Program-made: the position numbers and the translations under genes
NCBI GenBank assembly: GCA_002721725.1
Contig: PBLK01000003.1
Coordinates: 29,281-68,084 of the forward strand
DNA length: 38,804 nucleotides
Source of the DNA: Rhodobiaceae bacterium
GTDB lineage: Bacteria; Pseudomonadota; Alphaproteobacteria; RS24
Direction of reading: 5' to 3'
In this document: positions 8,280 to 16,970 of the stretch, piece after piece
Position numbering within the stretch: position 1 is the first letter of the stretch
How the letters are laid out: each line of letters starts with the position of its first letter
Notes under the pieces: generated by a model
The model's database searches: none
The model's input: only the letters and a program-made list of their open reading frames with translations
Told to the model about the DNA's origin: nothing

Positions 8280-8654
8280 ATGAAAAAAATGATGGATTAT
8301 ATGGAAGAAGCCAATGCCATTGTGCCCCGCATAAGCGGCGCCGATGCGGTGACGCATATCAGCGATGAGGCAGCCGTGTTTATTGATGTGCGCGACCAAT
8401 ATATGATTGCCGAAAGCGGCACGATTGACGGCGCGCATCATATTCCGCGCGGACTTTTTGAATTTGTCGCCGATGAAGACAGCCCGATGTTCAATCCGAT
8501 TTTCGACAAATCCAAAACTTTTTATCTGGTCTGCGGGGCCGGCGGCATGGCGGCACTGGCCGGCAAGACCATGAAAGATATGGGCTTTGAAAATGTCATT
8601 AATATTGGCGGCTTCAGCGAATGGGCCGAAGCGGGCGGGCCGGTCAAAAGCTGA
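8280..8654 (+). CDS. rhodanese-like domain protein
   Basis: This is a single rhodanese domain of 124 residues, the usual size for a stand-alone version. It shows the DVRD segment (36-39), GTIDGAHHIPRG (47-58) and the active-site loop YLVCGAGGM with Cys85, so persulfide-based sulfur transfer is plausible. GGAGG lies eight bases before the ATG. No signal peptide is visible, so it should be cytoplasmic. It is divergent from the acyl-CoA dehydrogenase pair and convergent with the hydrolase-monooxygenase fusion gene, with 8 bases between stops. Nothing nearby points to a specific sulfur pathway. Confidence 0.85.
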   Translation: MKKMMDYMEEANAIVPRISGADAVTHISDEAAVFIDVRDQYMIAESGTIDGAHHIPRGLFEFVADEDSPMFNPIFDKSKTFYLVCGAGGMAALAGKTMKDMGFENVINIGGFSEWAEAGGPVKS

Positions 8655-8662
8655 AGCGCTTT

Positions 8663-11182
8663 CTAATTGACGTCAAATCCGTGATAACCGGTCGCAGCAA
8701 TCTGGTCACAAATCAGGCGATAAGCGCCGACCCCGCCAACATAGGCGAGGAACATGCGCGGCTTGCCGGGCACATTGGCCCCCATATACCAGCTATCGGC
8801 TTGCGGAAATAACGTCATGCCGGCCAAATGCGCCGTATGCTCGGCCCAGTCACGCTCGGCCGCATCGGACGGCTCAATGGCGGTTTTACAATTTTCATTC
8901 ATCCAACCAATGCAATCGGACACCCAATCGACATGCTGTTCGATTGAGACCAACATATTGGACAAAACCGACGGGCTGGACGGGCCGGTTATGGTGAATA
9001 GATTGGGGAAGCCGTGAATGGCAATGCCCAAATAGCTGCGCGGCCCGTCAATCCAAGCATCAACCAAGCGTTTGCCGCTGCGACCGCGAATATCAACGCG
9101 CAAAAGCGGGCCGGTCATGGCATCAAAGCCGGTGGCATAGACAATGGCGTCAAATTCGCGCGCGCCATCACTGGTCTCAATGCCCGTCTCGGTAATGGTT
9201 TCAATCGGCGTGCGGCGCAAATTGATCAATGAGACATTTTCGCGATTATAGGTTTCGTAATAATTGGTATCGATGCAAGGCCGCTTGGTCGCATAAGGAT
9301 AGGCTTTCGGTGTCAAATCATCAGCTGTTTGCTTGTCTTTCACCGTATTGCGAATGCGGTCGCGAATAAATTCGGCGACCTCATGATTGGCTTCTGCATC
9401 CAGCTGAATGTCTGAAAAAGTCGACATCAGACCGGTCAACAAGCCTTCATCCCAAGCCTCTTCAAAACGCCTTTGGCGTTCTTCCTTCGGCACATCCATG
9501 ACCCGCTCCAATTGTCGCTCGGGATTGATGATACCGGCCGGGCTGAGCCTTTGCTCTTGGCGATATTGGTCATAATTGCCCTTCATCGTGTCGATTTCAG
9601 AATTGGTCAAAGGGCGGTTGAAGGCAGGAGTCGAATAAGCCGCGGTGCGCTGATAAACCACCAGCTCGTCTGCTTCTTCGGCAATGTGCGGTATTGCTTG
9701 CACGGCCGACGAGCCTGTGCCGATAACGGCGACCCTCTTGCCGGTGAAATCAACCCCTTCTTTCGGCCATAGGCCGGTTTGATAGGTTTCGCCCTTATAG
9801 CTGTCGCGCCCCGCAATATCAGGTGTTTTGGCGGCAGACAAGACGCCGGTTGCCATAACCAAATAGCGGGCGCGCACGCGCTGGCCGCATTCCGTTGTGA
9901 CCAGCCATTGGTCATTATCTTCGTCAAAATGAGCGCTTTCAACGCGCGTATTGAAAGAAATATCGCGCTTCAAATCAAAGCGGTCAGCAACATGTTGCGC
10001 ATACCTTAGTAATTCCGGTTGTGGCGAGTATTTTTCTGACCACACCCAATCTTGCTCAAGCTCTTTCGAGAAAGAGAAAGAATATGCCATACTTTCAATA
10101 TCGACGCGCGCGCCTGGATATCGGTTCCAATACCAAGTGCCGCCGACATCTTCGCCGGCTTCAAACACTTTCACCGACAGCCCCATATCGCGCAATTTAT
10201 GGAGCTGATACATGCCGGAAAAACCGGCCCCAACAACAACCGCATCAACCGTTTCAGCCGGATTTAAGTGGCCATCAATTTCGCGTGCCACCCAATCCAT
10301 CGCTTCAAACCCAACAGGTAAAGCATCAGGAAGGCAGAAGAAACCATGCATTTGCTGAGCGAAACATTTATAGGCCACCAGCTTATCGGCGGCCTCCAGC
10401 TTGTCGGCATAGGCTTTTCCTTCATCCACCAAAATATCGAACTCGGCGGTCAGCACAATGGCCGGTGCCACTGAGCTCACGTCATCTGCCAGAAGTGGCG
10501 AGGCATCCGCATTTGTACGCTGTTCAGCGTCGCAATATTGCTCCCACATGTGGGTCATCAAATCGGCATTTAAGAAAAGCTGCTTGTCTTCTGCAGTAAA
10601 ACTTTTGGTCTGTGTTCGACCGTCAGTGACCGGATAGACCAAAATTTGTAGATCGATTTTCGGGCCGTTCTCCGCCACAGTTTTTTGTGCCATGACGGCG
10701 GATAAATTGCCGCCCGCACTGTCACCCGCAACAATCAAGGGCAGCTTGTCCGCCCCGATTTTCTTGCGATTGGCCTCGACCCAATTAAGCGCGGCATAGC
10801 AATCTTGCATCGGCACGGGATATGTGTGCTCAGGGCTTTTGCGATAATCGACCATGACGACAATGGCATTGCATTTTTCCGCCAAATGGCGGCCAACCAA
10901 ATCATAGTCGTCAATATTGCCAATAATCCAACCGCCGCCGTGATAGTAAACCATCACTGATTGTGCAGTGCCTTGGGGGGTCAGCACGCGGCCACGGATC
11001 TCGCCACCGTCAACAGGAATGCTGACATCTTCAGATGACACGGATTCCGGCCCTGGCGGCATGGAGCGATAAATTTCAGAATAGACGAGCCGCATTTCTT
11101 CCGCACTCAAAGTGTGCATTGGCGGCGTTTCATTCAGCATCATATTCGCCAAAAGTGAAGTCGTTGCAAAATCCAGATTCAT
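8663..11182 (-). CDS. alpha/beta hydrolase-Baeyer-Villiger monooxygenase fusion
   Basis: One uninterrupted frame encodes 839 residues. Residues 1 to about 305 are an HSL-family esterase, with oxyanion motif HGGG (81-84), GDSAGG with Ser155, and likely Asp249 and His279. Residues from about 312 are a type I Baeyer-Villiger flavoprotein. They carry GAGFSG (318-323) for FAD, GGTWYWNRYPGARVD, a second nucleotide site GTGSSA (488-493) and a K-R-P segment (633-635) where the catalytic Arg of this family is expected. The fingerprint F-x-G-x-x-x-H-x-x-x-W reads Y462, G464, Q468, W472, so the Phe and His are substituted. A BVMO makes an ester or lactone and an HSL esterase can cut it, so the fusion may run two sequential steps. 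GGGAGG is five bases before the second of two adjacent ATGs, chosen here; an upstream in-frame start at 11203 is possible. A VOC enzyme gene lies 80 bases upstream. Confidence 0.9.
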   Translation of the reverse strand: MNLDFATTSLLANMMLNETPPMHTLSAEEMRLVYSEIYRSMPPGPESVSSEDVSIPVDGGEIRGRVLTPQGTAQSVMVYYHGGGWIIGNIDDYDLVGRHLAEKCNAIVVMVDYRKSPEHTYPVPMQDCYAALNWVEANRKKIGADKLPLIVAGDSAGGNLSAVMAQKTVAENGPKIDLQILVYPVTDGRTQTKSFTAEDKQLFLNADLMTHMWEQYCDAEQRTNADASPLLADDVSSVAPAIVLTAEFDILVDEGKAYADKLEAADKLVAYKCFAQQMHGFFCLPDALPVGFEAMDWVAREIDGHLNPAETVDAVVVGAGFSGMYQLHKLRDMGLSVKVFEAGEDVGGTWYWNRYPGARVDIESMAYSFSFSKELEQDWVWSEKYSPQPELLRYAQHVADRFDLKRDISFNTRVESAHFDEDNDQWLVTTECGQRVRARYLVMATGVLSAAKTPDIAGRDSYKGETYQTGLWPKEGVDFTGKRVAVIGTGSSAVQAIPHIAEEADELVVYQRTAAYSTPAFNRPLTNSEIDTMKGNYDQYRQEQRLSPAGIINPERQLERVMDVPKEERQRRFEEAWDEGLLTGLMSTFSDIQLDAEANHEVAEFIRDRIRNTVKDKQTADDLTPKAYPYATKRPCIDTNYYETYNRENVSLINLRRTPIETITETGIETSDGAREFDAIVYATGFDAMTGPLLRVDIRGRSGKRLVDAWIDGPRSYLGIAIHGFPNLFTITGPSSPSVLSNMLVSIEQHVDWVSDCIGWMNENCKTAIEPSDAAERDWAEHTAHLAGMTLFPQADSWYMGANVPGKPRMFLAYVGGVGAYRLICDQIAATGYHGFDVN

Positions 11183-11262
11183 CATACCCTCCCAAGCAGA
11201 CAATTAACGCTAGCCTGTTTAAATTGCCTCGTAAAGCCCTCCTAAGTAGCCCAAGCGCATGC

Positions 11263-11958
11263 TCAGTTTTCTGTTTTTACCGGCGCCTCGGCATAAGAAC
11301 CGGCTGCAATAATTACATCATCGGGTGTTTCAAGCATTTTCTGATAAATCTCCTCGGGATAGGGCATGTGCGGTTTGGTCGCATCATAGGCGGGCTGCGC
11401 CACCGCGCCTTTTTCGCCGGCATAGTCATCAGGGTGCATATAATTTTCGGCCTCTTCGGGCGAAATACCGGCTTTTTCCAAAACGCTCGGATCGACCCAT
11501 TGCGCCGCGTCCATTTCGACTCCCGGGCACGCCACTTCCAGCGCCATATTGTCGGGACCGGCGAAATAAATCGAGTGACACATGCCGTGGTCAAGCGGGC
11601 CGATAACATTGACACCTTTAGTGCGAATGCGGTCACGCATAGCAATCAACTCATCTACATTATCAACGCGAAAGGCCAAATGCTGCATGGTGCCCGGGGC
11701 ACTTACCCCGGCCCCCGTACCGGCATGGGTAACACCCAATTCAATCGGCACGTTGGCTGCTTCGGGTAATTCGACAATGGAAAAATATGAATGGTCGTTT
11801 AAGTGCATGAAGGCATGCAAGCCACCCGGCACGCCATGCATATCAAAAATCGCACTGAGCCGACATCCCAGCACATCGGAAAAAAACGCGATATGCTTTT
11901 TGATGTCATCCGCCATAATTGCAATGTGATGAATACCGCTTGCCTTAATCATTTGCAT
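11263..11958 (-). CDS. VOC-fold metalloenzyme (glyoxalase/extradiol dioxygenase superfamily)
   Basis: This 231-residue protein carries two VOC beta-alpha-beta-beta-beta modules in about its first 145 residues. Likely metal ligands are retained: His11 (GIHHIAI), His93 (MQHLAF) and Glu141 (MALEVACPG). His128 in HSIYFAGPDN lies where dioxygenase-type members hold an active-site residue. The C-terminal 85 residues are an acidic, proline-rich extension ending in KTEN, with no recognised motif. The first ATG is only two bases from AAGGG, whereas Met3 is eight bases away, so translation may begin at 11952. It precedes the hydrolase-monooxygenase fusion on the same strand and is divergent from the 12014 hydrolase. 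Glyoxalase, ring-cleaving dioxygenase and epimerase activities are all possible. Confidence 0.8.
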   Translation of the reverse strand: MQMIKASGIHHIAIMADDIKKHIAFFSDVLGCRLSAIFDMHGVPGGLHAFMHLNDHSYFSIVELPEAANVPIELGVTHAGTGAGVSAPGTMQHLAFRVDNVDELIAMRDRIRTKGVNVIGPLDHGMCHSIYFAGPDNMALEVACPGVEMDAAQWVDPSVLEKAGISPEEAENYMHPDDYAGEKGAVAQPAYDATKPHMPYPEEIYQKMLETPDDVIIAAGSYAEAPVKTEN

Positions 11959-12013
11959 CGCCCTTCTAATCTGTCAGACTGAAAGCCTATTTTACCAGCG
12001 AGGAAAGAGCAAT

Positions 12014-13165
12014 ATGTCGGTTCAGCGTCTACCTTATATGGTGGTGTTTGAAGAAGATACGGGCTTTAAAGATGTCTATGGCGGTGCGCTCGGCATGGTC
12101 GCTGTCGAAGCCATGCGCATAACCCCCGAGACGAAATCCGATACGGCAATTGTTTTTTCCCATCCCATCGGCGGCGGCTCATTTTTGCCTATGGTCAATG
12201 CGCTGGCGCATAGCGGCCATCACGTAATTTATGCCAATACGCGCTTTCGCGGTAATGACAGCGCGCTGCTTATGGAAAAATGCGTCCATGATTTGGGCGC
12301 AGTGATCGCCCATGCCAAAGAAAAATTCGGTTATAAAAAAATCGTTCTCGGTGGTTGGTCAGGCGGCGGTTCTCTATCTTTATTTTACCAAGACCAAGCC
12401 ACCGGCAAACGATTGACCCAAACCGCTGCCGGCGACCCTTATGATTTAACCAAAGCCGAACTACCTGCGGCCGATGCGGGTTTGCTTCTGGCGGCGCACG
12501 TCAGTCGCGCCGTTACATTGACCGAATGGATGGACCCATCGATTACCGACGAAACGGCGCCATTTACGCGCGAACCAGAATTGAATATTTTTGACCCTGA
12601 GAACCCAAATCAGCCGCCCTATAAACCTGCTTATGTGGCGCGCTACCGCGCTGCGCAGCTAGCCCGCAATCGACGCATAACTGCCTGGGTGAAAGAGACA
12701 TTGGCCGATTTGCGGACAGAAGCTCGCGACAATCACGAGCGAGCCTTTTGTGTGCAAGGCACAATGGCTGATTTGCGGTGGACCGACCCAACGCAAGACC
12801 CTTCAGATCGAACTCCCTATAGCTGCTATTTAGGCGAACCGGTCGTTGCCAATGACGGGCCAGTCGGTTTGGCACGGTTCACTACTTTGCGTTCTTGGCT
12901 CTCGCAGTGGAGCTATGATGACAGCCCAGCCAATGGCCTAGGCAACGCAGCGCGTGTTACCCTGCCCGCTCTGGTGCTCAATAATACGGCTGACTTGGCG
13001 TGCACGCCGAGCCATGCGCAGCGTCTTTATGATGCGCTGGGCAGCAGCGATAAAAGCTACGTCGATATTGAGGGCGCCGATCATTATTATATTGAGCGAC
13101 GCGATCTTTTGGATGATGCGGTAAGACACGTTTCCGACTGGCTTAAAGCCCGCAGTTTTATATGA
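12014..13165 (+). CDS. alpha/beta hydrolase, large variant
   Basis: The 383-residue product has an alpha/beta hydrolase core with nucleophile elbow GGWSGGGS (Ser116), an SHPIGGG segment near 49-55 that may form the oxyanion hole, and a C-terminal GADHYYIERRD that supplies the likely His. A long insertion (about 150-290) carries the lid and contains several charged, W-rich helices. GAGGAAAG precedes the ATG. The stop overlaps an upstream ATG of the next gene, and the glycerate kinase starts 8 bases beyond it, so both are likely one transcript. It could be an ester hydrolase tied to the Baeyer-Villiger genes on its left or to glycerate-ester metabolism on its right; the sequence does not decide. 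It is not a glycosidase of the known glucosylglycerate hydrolase family, which is GH63. Confidence 0.8.
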   Translation: MSVQRLPYMVVFEEDTGFKDVYGGALGMVAVEAMRITPETKSDTAIVFSHPIGGGSFLPMVNALAHSGHHVIYANTRFRGNDSALLMEKCVHDLGAVIAHAKEKFGYKKIVLGGWSGGGSLSLFYQDQATGKRLTQTAAGDPYDLTKAELPAADAGLLLAAHVSRAVTLTEWMDPSITDETAPFTREPELNIFDPENPNQPPYKPAYVARYRAAQLARNRRITAWVKETLADLRTEARDNHERAFCVQGTMADLRWTDPTQDPSDRTPYSCYLGEPVVANDGPVGLARFTTLRSWLSQWSYDDSPANGLGNAARVTLPALVLNNTADLACTPSHAQRLYDALGSSDKSYVDIEGADHYYIERRDLLDDAVRHVSDWLKARSFI

Positions 13166-13173
13166 GGCGAAAT

Positions 13174-13965
13174 ATGAGGCTCGACACATTAGTTCACGAA
13201 TTAAGTATTTTTCTGCTAGGGCAGAACCCCACAAAGCCCTTTGTTTTCGGCATATCGGGCGGTCAGGGCGCCGGCAAATCGACTCTGTGTCAAGCCCTTG
13301 AAAAAAAACTGGTTGGGCAAGGAAAGACCACCCTAACCCTTTCGCTTGATGATTTTTACCTGTCCAAGGCGGCGCGACAAAAATTAGCTGAAAAGATACA
13401 CCCGCTTTGCGCCACGCGGGGCGTGCCCGGAACACATAATGTAGAGCGGCTGACTGAGGTTCTGGGCAAGCTTGAAGGCATAAGTAAGTCGACACCATTG
13501 GCGGTTCCGCGCTTCAGCAAAAGCCATGATGATAGCTTGAAAGATGTGCTGGTAAGCGCGCGCCCGGATTTTGTCTTTTTGGAGGGCTGGTGTGTGGGCG
13601 GGCATGAAAAATGCATTGAAAGCGAGGCTCAAAACGATTGGGAAGCCTTGCATGACGGTGACGCCATATGGAAAAGCTGGTCACGAAACGCAGCGCGCGC
13701 CTATCAACCTGCATGGGATAAATGCGATGCCATGATGTTATTGCGGCAAGAAACATTCGAAGCTGTGATAGACAGTCGTTGGCTGCAAGAACAAAGTAAT
13801 GCCGCCGAAAGCGGGGTTTGGCAATTTGCCGACCGTGCCGCCGTCGCCGAATTTTGCGCTCATTATCAAAGCTGGACAGTGGGTATTTGGAAAGATTTAA
13901 CGCCGCGCGCCGATTTTGTTATTGGCCGCACGCCCAGCTACGACTATTATTCAATGAGGGGATGA
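13174..13965 (+). CDS. D-glycerate kinase, plant/yeast GLYK-type P-loop kinase
   Basis: A 263-residue P-loop kinase with Walker A GISGGQGAGKST (26-37), then LSLDDFYLS and FLEGWCVGG, the pattern of plant glycerate 3-kinase, yeast Tda10 and E. coli YggC relatives. The expected reaction is D-glycerate + ATP to 3-phosphoglycerate. Two ATGs are possible. The one at 13162 overlaps the previous stop, while that at 13174 has GAGG six bases upstream and is chosen. It follows the alpha/beta hydrolase gene closely and lies 21 bases before the GH13 phosphorylase gene, on the same strand. That placement fits salvage of the glycerate released when glucosylglycerate is phosphorolysed. Members of this family were once called uridine-kinase-like, so biochemical identity rests partly on context. 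Confidence 0.8.
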   Translation: MRLDTLVHELSIFLLGQNPTKPFVFGISGGQGAGKSTLCQALEKKLVGQGKTTLTLSLDDFYLSKAARQKLAEKIHPLCATRGVPGTHNVERLTEVLGKLEGISKSTPLAVPRFSKSHDDSLKDVLVSARPDFVFLEGWCVGGHEKCIESEAQNDWEALHDGDAIWKSWSRNAARAYQPAWDKCDAMMLLRQETFEAVIDSRWLQEQSNAAESGVWQFADRAAVAEFCAHYQSWTVGIWKDLTPRADFVIGRTPSYDYYSMRG

Positions 13966-13986
13966 TACCATCGAATAGGCCGTTTC

Positions 13987-15714
13987 GTGCTGCAAGAAAT
14001 TCTGACACGTCATATTGAATTCATCTATCCGAACGAAGACGCACAGACTATAAGTGCTGGCTTGTGTGCTGCCTTTAAACTGCCTCCCGACAGGCAAGTA
14101 AGCAATGGGGCGATACAAGGCAGAGCAATGCCATGGTCAGAGGAAGATAGCTTCCTCATTACCTATGGCGACAGTTTGATTTCCGAAGATAAGCGGCCAT
14201 TACAGAACACGCTAGCATTTATGATTGATCATCTGCAAAGCACAGTGTCCGGCGTGCATATTTTACCATTCTTCCCCTTCACTTCCGACGACGGTTTCGC
14301 TGTCAGTGATTATGAGAATGTGCGCCCCGATTTGGGGGATTGGGCAGATATTACAGCCATTGGCGAGAACTTCCGACTGATGTCTGATGTCGTCATCAAT
14401 CACGCATCTGCCAGCCATAGCTGGTTTAAACAATTTCTTAATGATGAAGCTCCCGGCCGCGATTTCATCAAAACTGCGACACCGCAAGATGAGGTCAGCT
14501 TGGTCACGCGGCCGCGGCCGACACCGCTGCTCTATGCCCATGAGACTAAAGCAGGCAACAAGCTGGTTTGGTGCACATTCGGCCCTGACCAAGTCGATCT
14601 CGATTTTTCTAATCCTGCACTCTTGCTCGAATTCACTCGCTTGCTTCGTTTTTACATTGATAAAGGGGTGCGTGTATTTCGTCTCGACGCGGTCGGCTTT
14701 TTGTGGAAACAAACGGGCACAAGCTGTCTGCATTTAGCCGAAACCCATGAAATCATCAAACTCATGCGGACACTGATTGACCATTTGGACGATAATATTT
14801 GGTTAATTACTGAGACAAATGTTCCGGCGCATGAAAATCTTGAATATTTCGGAAATGGCAATGAAGCGCATTTGATTTACAATTTTTCTCTGCCGCCGCT
14901 TTTGGTACATGCGTTACTGACCGGTCACTCAACCTATTTGCGACGCTGGATGATGGCCACTGCACCGACGCCTGAGGGGTGCACCGTATTTAATTTCTCA
15001 GCCAGTCATGACGGTATAGGGTTGCGCCCCGTCGAGGGATTGCTGCCAGAAGAAGAAATCAACCGTATGACTCAAGCAGTGCAAGGTTTTGGCGGGCGCC
15101 TAACCATGCGCAGCTACGGCGGGCGTGAGGTGCCTTATGAGATGAACACAACCCTATTCAGCGCTTTGAAGGGCACAATTGACGGCCCCGATGCGCTGCA
15201 GGTCGAGCGCTTTATCGCTTCGCAAACTATTATGATGTCAGTGGAGGGGATACCAGCATTTTACATTCAGAGCTTCCTCGCTTCGGAAAATGACGAAGCT
15301 CTGGCCGCAAAGACTGGTCAAAACCGCTCGCTCAATCGCAAGCAATGGGACGTTGACGAGGTAAACACGCGTATAGCCGATAGTGAAAGTACCTTGGCAA
15401 AGGTATTTTGCGAATTGCGGCGTCGCATAGACATTCGCAAACGGCAAAAGGCTTTTCATCCCGACGCCACACAATTCACGCTGCACATCAAATCCGGTAT
15501 GTTTGGCTTTTGGCGGCAAAGCCTTGATCGCCAACAATCGCTTTTTGTTGTTACCAATATAACCCATGAGCAAAAGCTTTTAAGTCTGCGCGACTTGAAC
15601 CTCTATGCTTCAACCGAATGGGTTGATTTGCTGACTAATACGACGATCGATCCCGAGAATGAAGAGCTGGTACTAGCGCCGTATCAGACTGTGTGGATCT
15701 CAAATCAAAATTAA
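13987..15714 (+). CDS. GH13 sucrose-phosphorylase-like enzyme, probable glucosylglycerate phosphorylase
   Basis: The 575-residue protein is a GH13 subfamily 18 type enzyme, similar in size to E. coli YcjM and sucrose phosphorylases (about 490-560). The (beta/alpha)8 barrel motifs are complete: DVVINH (134-139), FRLDAVGF with nucleophile Asp234, ITETN with acid/base Glu276, and SASHDG with Asp342. Sucrose phosphorylase, sucrose-6-phosphate phosphorylase and glucosylglycerate phosphorylase (EC 2.4.1.352) share these motifs. Context favours the last: a glycerate kinase gene lies 21 bases upstream, and a glucosyl-3-phosphoglycerate synthase gene ends in a 4-base tail-to-tail overlap. The expected reaction is glucosylglycerate + phosphate to glucose-1-phosphate + D-glycerate. 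The start is GTG at 13987 with only a weak AGG upstream; no in-frame ATG precedes it before a stop at 13963. Confidence 0.85.
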   Translation: MLQEILTRHIEFIYPNEDAQTISAGLCAAFKLPPDRQVSNGAIQGRAMPWSEEDSFLITYGDSLISEDKRPLQNTLAFMIDHLQSTVSGVHILPFFPFTSDDGFAVSDYENVRPDLGDWADITAIGENFRLMSDVVINHASASHSWFKQFLNDEAPGRDFIKTATPQDEVSLVTRPRPTPLLYAHETKAGNKLVWCTFGPDQVDLDFSNPALLLEFTRLLRFYIDKGVRVFRLDAVGFLWKQTGTSCLHLAETHEIIKLMRTLIDHLDDNIWLITETNVPAHENLEYFGNGNEAHLIYNFSLPPLLVHALLTGHSTYLRRWMMATAPTPEGCTVFNFSASHDGIGLRPVEGLLPEEEINRMTQAVQGFGGRLTMRSYGGREVPYEMNTTLFSALKGTIDGPDALQVERFIASQTIMMSVEGIPAFYIQSFLASENDEALAAKTGQNRSLNRKQWDVDEVNTRIADSESTLAKVFCELRRRIDIRKRQKAFHPDATQFTLHIKSGMFGFWRQSLDRQQSLFVVTNITHEQKLLSLRDLNLYASTEWVDLLTNTTIDPENEELVLAPYQTVWISNQN

Positions 15715-16925
15715 TTCTCGTTATCCAAGCGCACTGCTTCAGCATAACGAGCCAGAAAATCGGGCGCCGCGGCATTAACACGATTCCAGCTCGGCAAAAA
15801 TGGGGTCTCCATCGGGTTGGTCAAATAAGTCTCGCCAGCTAGCATAATATTTTTGGCAAATAATTCTACCGCCGCTTCTTCGGCATGTCTGTCTAGAGTC
15901 AGGCCATTCATCAGTGCGTCATTGTAATAGCTATCAATCCGATCAAGCGCTTCACGAAAATAAGTGGCTTTCACCGTGCGGAATTTTTCCGATGAAAAAA
16001 TTTCGCCATCAGTCGCCAGCTTTCGGAAAATCGCCTTAGAAATATCAACGCTCATGCGAGATAGGCCTCGTGTTGAATCTTCATGCGAGACCTCTTGATG
16101 CTTATGGTCATAGTTGTCAGCAATATCAACTTGCGTGATGACACGGTTAGAATAATTGCGTCGTACCTCCGACAAGACACCTATTTCCAAACCCCAGTCA
16201 GAAGGAATGCGAATATCGGCCACAACATGGCTGCGCATTGCAAATTCGCCGGCTAGCGGGTAGCGAAAACTGTCGAGAAAACGCAAATAGCTATTATCAC
16301 CGCATACTTTTCGCAAAGCCGCTAAAAGAGGCGTAATGAGTAAACGCGTGACCCGACCGCCCAACCTGTCGCCATCAATGCGGGGGTAATAGCCTTTGGA
16401 AAACACATAGGGGAAAACGGGATTGACCACCGGATAGAGCAGGCGCGCGAGCATGGAGCGGTCATAAGTTAAAATATCGCAATCATGTAGGCCGATAGCA
16501 AAGACATCGCGTGACGCCAGCATATAGCCAAAGCAATACCAAACATTACGTCCTTTTCCGAGTTCCGGCGGGGCAAGACCGAGCGCAGACAACTCTTCAT
16601 CAAGCTCTGTCAAACGCGGACCATCATGCCATAGAACGTCATGATTTTGAGGCAGGCGCGAAAAATATTCTTTGGCATGGGCGAACTGATCGGCATCGGC
16701 ACGGTCAAGACCAATAGTGATGCGATCCAGATAGGGCACTTTAGTCAATTCATTTACAATATTTTCCAGCGCCGGTCCCTCCAACTCGGAATATAGGCTC
16801 GGTAAAACCAATCCAATCGGGCGCGAACTGGCGAAATTAGCCAGCTCTGCCTCTATCTCTTCGACCGGGCGACGGGTAAGATTGTGCAGAGTTGAAACAT
16901 TGCCATTCTGAAAAAAATCGGACAT
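15711..16925 (-). CDS. gpgS: glucosyl-3-phosphoglycerate synthase
   Basis: A 404-residue GT-A glycosyltransferase of the GpgS type (GT81). It has LPSLYSE near the N-terminus (41-47), GKGRNVW (123-129), the metal-binding HDCD with DxD at 148-150, KGYYPR followed by GGRVTRLL (about 177-196) for phosphoglycerate binding, YPLAGEFA, DWGLEIGV and a later YDHKHQ with His274 as metal ligand. The enzyme transfers glucose from a nucleotide sugar to 3-phosphoglycerate, the committed step to glucosylglycerate, a compatible solute. The phosphatase gene for the next step lies 45 bases upstream on the same strand. The ribosome-binding site is poor. The stop overlaps that of the convergent phosphorylase gene. 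A mannosyl-3-phosphoglycerate synthase is less likely because the motif set is that of GpgS. Confidence 0.88.
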   Translation of the reverse strand: MSDFFQNGNVSTLHNLTRRPVEEIEAELANFASSRPIGLVLPSLYSELEGPALENIVNELTKVPYLDRITIGLDRADADQFAHAKEYFSRLPQNHDVLWHDGPRLTELDEELSALGLAPPELGKGRNVWYCFGYMLASRDVFAIGLHDCDILTYDRSMLARLLYPVVNPVFPYVFSKGYYPRIDGDRLGGRVTRLLITPLLAALRKVCGDNSYLRFLDSFRYPLAGEFAMRSHVVADIRIPSDWGLEIGVLSEVRRNYSNRVITQVDIADNYDHKHQEVSHEDSTRGLSRMSVDISKAIFRKLATDGEIFSSEKFRTVKATYFREALDRIDSYYNDALMNGLTLDRHAEEAAVELFAKNIMLAGETYLTNPMETPFLPSWNRVNAAAPDFLARYAEAVRLDNEN

Positions 16926-16970
16926 GGGAGATTGTCTTTTAAGCAGATTAAAAAATAAAGACTAACCGAA

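Noticed and set aside
6014-8368. Long plus-strand frames opposite the acyl-CoA dehydrogenase genes
   Set aside because: The real genes on the minus strand carry full motifs; the opposite frames arise from codon bias and show none.
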